Source of the DNA: Cricetomys ansorgei
Lineage: Eukaryota > Chordata > Mammalia > Rodentia > Nesomyidae
Length of the DNA stretch: 64,000 bases
Reading direction: 5' to 3'
Assembly (NCBI GenBank): GCA_026225945.1
Contig: JAMJFZ010001657.1
Coordinates: forward strand, 3,768,501-3,832,500
Below the pieces are notes generated by a model. It did not search any database. It saw nothing but the letters and a program-made list of their open reading frames with translations, and was not told where the DNA came from. Below are positions 56,881 through 64,000 of this stretch, in pieces. The position numbers were made by a program, and so were the translations under genes. The first letter of the stretch is position 1. Every line of letters starts with the position of its first letter.

Positions 56881-57224
56881 TTTACACTAATCGCCCGGGA
56901 TTCGGTGATGGGTTTGTTACGGCAATTTCGACCAGTGTTGCATAGATTCCGCCATGTCTGAGCAGAACAGCCGTGCACCACTCTGGCGTGCTTTGTGCAG
57001 TCAGCTATCCTGTTGTACGATTCCCCAGAGCTGTCATATTTGTTTTAATTTCTTGTCTAACCACCTGAGTATGCCTTTATACACAGAATAAAACTTACCC
57101 AGCCCAGGCCCGCCCCTCCAAAGAAGTATACCTGCAGTCTACAATGATGTCAGCTTGTCTTTTCCTGTGATTTCACTCTCGTGGGCCAATTACTAATGGG
57201 CCATCTTATAGAAAGCCTTTAAGA
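56881..57224. other. Intron sequence without recognised features
   Basis: No gene or named repeat. Confidence 0.4.
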
Positions 57225-57355
57225 CATATCTCATGCATCCTAGACTGACCTCAACCTCCTTATGAAGTGAAGGAGGACCCTGAACTTCTGATCCTCCTGC
57301 TTCCGTGTCCTAAGGTCTAGGTCAACAGGCACGTCCCACCACAGCTGACTATGCT
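57225..57355 (-). repeat. Old B1-type SINE (reverse)
   Basis: TAGACTGACCTCAACCTCCT, TGATCCTCCTGCTTCCGTG and GGCACGTCCCACCACAGCTG are degraded reverse B1 blocks. Confidence 0.6.
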
Positions 57356-58364
57356 TCACACTTTTTAAATGCTTTTTGTTTTAAATCCCAGATGCCTGGA
57401 GGTTCTTAAAAAGTCTTTTCATCATTATGTGTGTGTGGTGTGTTTAATTGCGCATATTCACATGACATTTAAATTGCCATTTTAACCATCAGTCGGTTCA
57501 GTAGCATTTGAAAGTTCACTGACAGTGTGGTACAGCCGTCACCACTAACTAGCTCCTCTCCATCACCCTCACACGAAACGGTATCCATTAGCAGTGATTC
57601 CTCCCTTGTCCCTGGCAGGCATCCATCCTCCTTCATCTGTATGATTGGCTTCTCCTCAGCACTGCATCTATGAGGGACCACACCATGTGTGGCCTTCTGT
57701 AATGCCCTTCCCTTAGCCTGCCCTTCAGAAAGCCATCCATGTGTGACACTGGTCAGCATGTGGTCGCTTTGTTAGCGATACACTAATTTCTCATTGTGTG
57801 GACGTACTGTACTTACCCGCCCATCCACTGCTGGGCAGTTGAATGGTTTCTACCTCTGGGCTAGTTTGGGATATTTGCCGAGATGAATATTCATGGACCA
57901 GCCTTTGTCGGAATGCCTGCCTGGAGCTCCTTTGGATACACAACCAGAAGTGGAATTGCTGAGTCACCCGAGACTTCTATGTTTAGTTTACAGAGGGTCT
58001 GCCAGACCGTTTCTCACAGCAGTTGCCCCAGTTTCTGCAGCCACCCGATGCCCGAGGTCCCAGTTTTCCTACCACTGCTGTGACTTCTGATTTCCTAGCC
58101 TATAACCATCCGAGCCCCACACTGAGTATGCATAGTCCCCAGCCGCTCAGCATCTCCTAAAGGCTCATGCTGTCCCAAGGCTTCCTGTGCGCTGGTGGCG
58201 CATTTGTTTATCCGCTTTGGAGTGATATCTACTGGCTCCAGTCGCTCGTCCATTTTTAATTGAGTTGTTTGCCACTTGTTGCTGAGCCTTAGGAGTTATT
58301 TGTGTCAGATACTAGATCTATATCAGTTTTGTGAATTCACAGACATTTTTTTTTTATTCTTTTA

Positions 58365-58500
58365 TACTCCTTCCTGCCTTCTTTGATCTTTCTTCCTTTT
58401 TTGTAGATCGTTTCTATATATAACCTGCGCCGATCTCAAATTTGCTACCGTTCTGCCCCAGCATCCCTACTGCTGGAATTTCGGGCATGTATCACATGGT
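58365..58500 (-). repeat. B1-type SINE (reverse), diverged
   Basis: GCCGATCTCAAATTTGCTAC, TTCTGCCCCAGCATCCCTAC and GCTGGAATTTCGGGCATGTA are degraded reverse B1 blocks. Confidence 0.6.
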
Positions 58501-58534
58501 ACCGTTTTCTTCATAGTGTCCTTTGGTGCACATC

Positions 58535-58712
58535 TGTCTTTAATTTTTGGGGGGGCTGGCGGAGAGCTGGTTGAGACAGGGTTTCTGTGCTGTAACTCTG
58601 GCTGCCCTGGCAGTCACTCTGTAGACCAGGCTGGTCTCGAACTCACAGAGATCCGCCTGCCTCTGCCTCCTGAGTGCTGGGAGGTATGCACCACCACCAC
58701 ACTGCTCTGTCT
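58535..58712 (-). repeat. B1 SINE (reverse)
   Basis: TGAGACAGGGTTTCTGTGCT, CTGTAGACCAGGCTGGTCTC, GAACTCACAGAGATCCGCCT and CCTCTGCCTCCTGAGTGCTG are near-consensus, so it is among the youngest SINEs here. Confidence 0.93.
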
Positions 58713-59119
58713 TTAATTTTTTTCTGGGATGCAGTCTGGCTACTTACTCTTTTGTTGTTTGTGTTGGGTTGCCGTACATCAGAATAATTCAATATTAGAA
58801 AAGTTCATTCCAGTGTTTACTTCTAAGAATTTCACGGCTTTCGCTCTTACAGTTAGGTCGTTGCTGACCCGCCATGAATTCTTTTTTGTATTTGGCGTGA
58901 GGTGAGGTTCCACCTCACTCTTCAGCACTGACAAAGCCTGTTGTTTCGGCACTGCTACCGAAGGGACCGAAGTGACCGCGCTCTCCCCGCTGAGCAGCTG
59001 TGGTTCATGAGCACATTGCTAATCGGCTCATCCAGAGGCCTGAGGGTGACTTTAACTGTTCTTAATTGCTCCCCACCATACTCTCATATTCTCACTGAAC
59101 TTATAGCTCATCACTTCAC

Positions 59120-59325
59120 TTAGGCCAGCTGGCAGCGAGCTTCAGTGCCCTGTATTGCCACTGCCCCACCAGCACTGGGGTTACAGAATGAGACTGCTCT
59201 CAGCTTCCTTTTCTTGCTTTTCTTTTTCTGTTAACATCATTGCTTGAGATCAGAACTCAGGCCCGTGTGCTTGTTTCACAGGCGCTTTACTGAACTGAGC
59301 CATCTCCTGGGCTTCCACGTGCAAG
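59120..59325 (-). repeat. B4/B3-type SINE (reverse)
   Basis: CCCACCAGCACTGGGGTTAC, CAGAACTCAGGCCCGTGTGC, CGCTTTACTGAACTGAGCCA and TCTCCTGGGCTTCC give the reversed centre and head. Confidence 0.7.
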
Positions 59326-59430
59326 CCACTGCCTATTCCATAGGTATGGTATCTTAACATTAATGCCACACTGTTTTGATTATTATAGCTTTGTACTGAG
59401 TTTTGAAATTGCTACCCACTATTTTTTTGT

Positions 59431-60299
59431 ATCTCCGATGTTAAATGGAAGCTTTCGAGATGATTACTTCTTATTGAAAATTATATAGTATAGTACAGAA
59501 ACACATTTTTTTTTTTTTTGGAATGTCTAATTTCAAAACCTACCAAGGCAGAGAGTTCAGTATTAATAAGTTGTTGTCCTGGTACATTATCTTTAAATGT
59601 TCCAAGAAATGCAAATGCTGACTTTCCTGAAAGATTACTTAGTGTCTATACATAAATTATCAAGAGGTGCTTCTTAATATATAATTAAAATAATAATGAG
59701 GGTGATAGCCTGATCTGTTGAGGACTCTCTTGGCAGAGAATCTAGCCTGAACTCACAAACCTACTAGTAGATTTTAAACTCATACAATATGTTTCACACA
59801 TGTTCTATTTTATTTATGCGCATACCTCACTAGAAATACTATGCAATACCCAGTATATAACTCTTTACCTTTATAAAAATCTAAATGGCAAAATACATTT
59901 AACTCAAAAGATTCTGGGAAAGGAATCGTAGGTAATTACCTCATAGTGCTCAGAACTCTGATGATTTCCAGTCTCCAGTTAAAAACGTGCTAAGATAATT
60001 AATAGTAATGTTTGTTTCCTGCAACTAACATTGATGGCACCACCGAGCTCTACTTTCAAGGCACCGGGCACTTCTGTGCTGCTCCTGGATTCATTGTGAT
60101 TCCAGACAATTCTTCTCCTTCTGCTTAGCTTACAGGCTTCAGATTTGTACCTTAATCGGTTTCTTTTCTTGAGCTTTGCCCTGCTGGATTATCCCTTCAG
60201 ATCAAACTCCCAGGTCATCCCTGAGGAGCATATATTCTGCCTCCAGCATAACCTGTCTAATATTATTACGGTGTATTTACTTACTCTATAGTTTACTGG
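59431..60299. other. Intron sequence, possible L2 remnants
   Basis: AT-rich in the first half, with a T14 run near 59,506. 60,020-60,290 is faintly L2-like. No gene is seen. Confidence 0.35.
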
Positions 60300-60440
60300 T
60301 AAGACTTTAAGGCAGTATTTTTCATTTTTTCTGCTCCCAAAGAATGAGGCTCATCGAGGATAAATAATTTACCTGATGTTACCAAGCTATTACATGAGAG
60401 AAGCTCTGTCAGTGTTTTTTCTCCTATACCATGTTAATTT
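60300..60440 (+). repeat. MIR SINE, diverged
   Basis: AATGAGGCTCATCGAGGATA, AATAATTTACCTGATGTTAC and CAAGCTATTACATGAGAGAA follow the MIR core order. Confidence 0.55.
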
Positions 60441-61031
60441 TCTTTGGCAAATGCAGCATTAACTGGGCATTACTTCCAGGAGAAGATAGATAAGCCTACA
60501 CTTTCTACTCTACCCTTGTCACGGATAGTTCACATTGCCCCCTTGTGAAGGGGAGAAGACGAATGAGTTCAAGCTGGAGAAAGCCATGAGGAACAGGGAA
60601 CTAGGGGGGGGGGTGCAGACAGCAAATGATTAACTCTGTGGTCTAACGTCCACTGAGTTCTCCAGTGTTTTCGAGTCCAGTGCTAACCCTGAACTCGCTG
60701 ATTAATCATGAAGTGTTTATGAAGCACTGGGCATTTACTGTGCCCTCAATCCTGAGCCGAGTCTCGTGAGGTACTTGGAAGAAGACCCACTGCCCACTTT
60801 GAGAGAAAGGGTTATGCAAACCAGGCAATAGTCATCAAAATGAACTCATGTTTATTAGGGATGGTCTAAAAGTTCAGAGATACGGTTAGCAAGGAGGGAA
60901 AGCTTAGGTGATCACAGGATAGTCCATGGAGAGAAGGAGTTTTCAATGAGGTCTTGATTGGATTGGAAAAGTTGGCCAAAACGCCAAGGCAGGAGTAAGA
61001 AATGCATGATCATGGCCTAGTGATATAATCA
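60441..61031. other. Intron sequence with ancient-repeat-like blocks
   Basis: A G11-12 run lies near 60,605. GGAGTTTTCAATGAGGTCTT and nearby bases resemble a common old mammalian repeat; family unassigned. Confidence 0.35.
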
Positions 61032-61084
61032 GTGTGTGTGTGTGCATGTGTACGTGTGTACGTGTGTGTGTGTGTGTGTGTGTG
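61032..61084. repeat. (GT)n microsatellite
   Basis: GTGTGT interrupted by GCATGTGTACGTG. Confidence 0.95.
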
Positions 61085-61609
61085 TTTAGGGGAGACACTA
61101 TATAGAGTGAAAGAAATCTTGGAGTAAACAATGACTGAATTTGGTGGGACATTACCCTTAATGTCTTTTAGAAAACCAGATAAACATTTGAGTATTGCAC
61201 TAAGAAGAAATAAGGACCACCAGAAGTTCGGGGACTGCTAAATAACATAGTGAAACAGGATTGGAGTAAGTTCAGAAGCGTCTATGGAGATGAGAGGTTC
61301 AGGCTGGTTGTTAGATTTTAATGACAGGGGTGTGATGGGGAGATGCAGAAAGCAGGAAAGAAGCAAGAAACAGTTCAAGGCAGGGCAGTGGGAATCAGAG
61401 ACCGCACACATATGGGGAAAACCAGAATGAAATTCGTAAGCATTCACATGGGGAAGGCCATGTGGGACTCTCCATAGGCAGAGGTGGTGGGCAAGCAGGT
61501 GGTCCCAGATGAACTTGAGTTTTGATAGTATTTAACCTGAAATTACGATGTAGAAGTGAAATCTCTGTATTGTGATGTCCTATAAGACAGTCCCCTGCTG
61601 CATGGTACC
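61085..61609. other. Intron sequence without recognised features
   Basis: No gene or nameable repeat. Confidence 0.4.
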
Positions 61610-61755
61610 TATCTTCCCAAGAGCCATGCAAATTAAATTTGAATTAGATAAAGCTGAAAGTTAGGGTCACCACATTTCACATGTTCCATCTCTATGTGGA
61701 GCCAATGGCTCCCATGTTGGACAGCACAGAGACAAAATATTCCATCTCCTCAGAG
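61610..61755 (+). mobile_element. MER5A-type hAT DNA transposon fragment
   Basis: AGCCATGCAAATTAAATTTG, ACCACATTTCACATGTTCC, CATCTCTATGTGGAGCCAAT and GGCTCCCATGTTGGACAGCA follow the MER5A 3' half. Confidence 0.75.
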
Positions 61756-62179
61756 CTTTCTCTTGGATAAGACTGGTTTAGAGATGAGGAGCAGTACGGA
61801 TGCTTTGGAGTGGGGAGAGTTAGCGACCCATTTCCCTGTTCTTGATGCAAATGGGGGAATCGTGAGTATGAAACACTGGCCATTTCTCAGGGAGGACTGA
61901 GAGATGAATTTTAGGACAGATACAATTGGAAGAAATAAACGAGCATAAATTACATGAAGTTTGAGGGAAGTAGGACATTTAGGATAGCATAAAATCCTGA
62001 CAAGAAAAAGAAGAGACACTTGTCAAACACAGCATCAAAGCCAGAAAGAAAGAAAACCTCAGGAACACTGTGCTCAATAACCCGAGGTCGTGTGTAAGCT
62101 ATACACCCCGGGCAGAGTGGGAATAAGTTCTGACTGGCAGCCATGCCCCAGCTCCCAAGCTGTGCAGCATTCAGGACCC
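61756..62179. other. Intron sequence without recognised features
   Basis: No gene or nameable repeat. Confidence 0.4.
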
Positions 62180-62552
62180 GGAAAGAGTTTCTCAATTGAG
62201 AAAATGTCTCCATAAGTTTGTCCTGTAGGCAAAACCATTGGGCATTGTCTTAATTAACGATTGGTGTAGGGGGGCCTGGCTTGCTGTGTGCGGTGCCACC
62301 TTGGAAAGGTCCTCCACTGTTTAAGAGAGCAGGCAGAGAAAGCAATGAGGAACAAGCCAGTGAACAGAAGTTTCTGCTTCTGACTCTGCCTCCAGGCTCC
62401 TGCCCTGACTCTCCTTGGTGAGGGACTACGACCTAAGACTTATAAGATGAAACGGAGCCTTTCTCCCCAAGAAATGGGTTTTTGTTTGTTTATTTGTTTG
62501 TTTGATTTTTTGTCATGATATTTTCTCACAGCGATAGAAACCAACTAAGACA
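62180..62552 (+). mobile_element. MaLR LTR, MT-type, 5'-truncated
   Basis: CTCAATTGAGAAAATGTCTC, CTGTAGGCAAAACCATTGGG, GAGGAACAAGCCAGTGAACA and CGATAGAAACCAACTAAGAC are in MT order. A (TTTG)n insertion lies at about 62,478-62,506. It is the third MT-type LTR in the window. Confidence 0.82.
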
Positions 62553-63089
62553 GCAGCTTACAGAAGAAAGGGTTTCCCCAACAGGTAGGGGAAGCCATAG
62601 TGGCAGGTACATGAGGCAGCTGGTCACATTGTCCCTGCTGTCAGGAAGCAGAGAGAGATGGATGCTCATGTTTGCTTTCTCCTTTTCATTCAGTCCAGGA
62701 TCCCCTCCCTTGGAATGGTGCACCCCAACACTCAGTGCGGGTCTCCTCATCTCATGTATCCAAATCCAGGAACTCCTTTATAGATGCACACAGAGGATTG
62801 TCTCCTCCACGGGGTCAGATGACACAATCACACAGTCAGTATCGGCCATCATGGTAGCCACAGAAATGACTGCCTTCACATCTGAGTGGATGAGAAAGGC
62901 AGGAGGAAAGGGCAGAGTTTGGGATCTCGGGTGAAAGGAGATGTAGGCAGGCTGCAAGCCAAAATTATCTCAGCACATCGCATCACTTCCGTTCTCCCGT
63001 CTTCCCTTGGATTCTCCCTTTGATCGGTTTGCTCTTAGACCTTAATTAACTGGTCGGGTACACAATGCTGTACGCGTATTCACTCGTGT
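62553..63089. other. Intron sequence without recognised features
   Basis: A 139-codon frame (62,515-62,934) runs out of the LTR and has no recognisable domain. No gene is seen. Confidence 0.4.
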
Positions 63090-63260
63090 AGTTTTTGAAG
63101 ACATTTAGAGCAATAGGCGTTTTGATTCTCATTTCAAAAAAGAAAGTGTGGCAGAGTGTGATGAAGTAACTCACCCAGGGCCATGCAACAAGCATGCGGC
63201 AGAGCAAGAACCGGAGTCTGGGTCTCCCTGGTGCCAGATCTCATGCCCTTAATGTCCTCT
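63090..63260 (+). repeat. MIR SINE
   Basis: ATTCTCATTTCAAAAAAGAA, AGTAACTCACCCAGGGCCAT, GCAGAGCAAGAACCGGAGTC and TGGGTCTCCCTGGTGCCAGA are the best-preserved MIR blocks in the window. Confidence 0.8.
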
Positions 63261-64000
63261 GTGTCCTCGAGACCAGCATGCTAGAGAGGCCAGCCTACTC
63301 CAGCTGCGGTGAGTGGCATGTCCACAACTGTGCCCATGCCCACATAAGGCTTCGTTTGCTTTCTTCGGCCATAATTCTCCCTTGTTGCCGAGAGGTGGAA
63401 AAATGGGTGTGGGAAATAACACAAATCACACCTCCCAGTGTCGACCCCGCCTCCACAGGGGACAAAAGTGCTTTAGCAACTCTTCCAAAGTAACCAAGGC
63501 AAAGTTTGACCTTTGAGCAGTTTCTCCATTTAAAGTTAAATTTGTCTTCAAACAAATATAGTTTGAATAAATCAAGACCTCCTGTTTCAGCTCTTTCACT
63601 GGGAAGGTGATATTTCTAATCTGATTTAAAAGTCTCCTTTTGCTAAATTCCGTAAGGCAACAAGTTAAAAAGAAAAGAAAAAAGAGAAAAGAAAGCATGC
63701 CAACGGTCAGAATAGGAAAAAAAATGCCCCCAAGAAATGCAGTGTTATAAACCATCACCATGCTCATCATAAATATCAATTAGCTTTCCAACCTCAAATC
63801 TGGGAGTTTCATGGTAATTCCCTCTATTCCAGCCAATTTGAATCATAATGTTTCTGTAGAAGCCAACGGCAAGACCCGACTGTGTGTCAAAGGTCAACTG
63901 TCAATATCAAATGGATCTTCTTCGACAAATACCAGAAAGAAAAATCCTGTGCACAGTATCATCTCCCACCCAGCCACCACCTTCCCATACCCTGCTACCG
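63261..64000. other. Intron sequence without recognised features
   Basis: About 740 bp to the window end. The AT-rich 63,530-63,900 part appears single-copy. No gene is seen. Confidence 0.4.

Larger units (their letters stand above)
57440..59430 (-). mobile_element. Ancient L1M element (reverse) broken by SINEs
   Basis: 57,460-58,330 matches the L1 3' region reversed (TCTCATTGTGTGGACG, CATCCACTGCTGGGCAGTTG, GAAGTGGAATTGCTGAGTCA, TTTTTAATTGAGTTGTTTGC). 58,740-58,930 (GCCATGAATTCTTTTTTGTA, GGTGAGGTTCCACCTCACTC) and 59,345-59,430 (CCACACTGTTTTGATTATTA) continue the same element. SINEs at 58,365, 58,535 and 59,120 interrupt it. Confidence 0.75.
44021..64000 (+). other. Adra1a: Adra1a intron following the first coding exon (5' 20 kb)
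   Basis: The GTGAGTGTT donor begins the intron directly after the coding exon. No downstream coding sequence for TM7 (an NPxxY-type exon) is found, so the intron extends past the window. Reading through the donor adds 39 unrelated codons before a stop at 44,137-44,139. Contents are listed separately. Confidence 0.9.

Noticed and set aside
44021..64000. Second Adra1a coding exon within the window
   Set aside because: No frame with the TM7 NPxxY-type motif or the receptor C-tail is seen, in keeping with the long intron known for this gene.

Overview
This is mammalian genomic DNA from a muroid rodent. The one protein-coding gene matches rodent alpha-1A adrenergic receptor. The rest is intergenic and intronic DNA full of rodent SINEs (B1, B2/B3 and B4 types), rodent L1 3' ends, MaLR LTRs (MT, ORR1, MST/MLT1 types), an IAP-type LTR and long CA/GT microsatellites. 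The SINE and LTR sequences and several receptor residues differ from what I remember of mouse and rat, so a cricetid (hamster, vole or deer-mouse type) is my best guess. I cannot prove the species.

Layout. Positions 1-40,500 are the 5' intergenic flank. They hold no convincing gene, only layered transposon insertions: a solo-LTR family seen four times (551, 7,019, 18,785 and 21,495), MaLR LTRs, nested L1s and SINEs, a hAT element at 19,539, an IAP-type LTR at 28,313 and a three-copy ~80-bp tandem repeat near 30,919. Positions 40,590-43,137 are a purine tract followed by CpG-rich sequence, taken as the promoter and 5' UTR region. It contains a possible spliced non-coding upstream exon. Positions 43,138-44,020 are the first coding exon of Adra1a, encoding the N-terminus through most of transmembrane helix 6. 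The exon ends at a GTGAGT donor inside a glycine codon. Positions 44,021-64,000 are the first ~20 kb of the following intron. It has an old, fragmented antisense L1 (53.4-59.4 kb), MER5A, MIR and MaLR copies, and a ~550-bp CA-rich array at 51.2 kb. The last coding exon (end of TM6, TM7, C-tail) lies beyond the window.

Function. Adra1a encodes a Gq-coupled receptor for noradrenaline and adrenaline. All ligand-binding and signalling residues expected in this exon are present, so the gene looks intact here. I found no operon, CRISPR array, tRNA or rRNA gene, and no new multi-gene system. The most notable items are the solo-LTR family with 6-bp target duplications, the IAP-type LTR with a 26-bp palindrome, two further LTR-like promoter units, and the candidate upstream exon. 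Repeat family names come from memory of consensus sequences, not from a database search.
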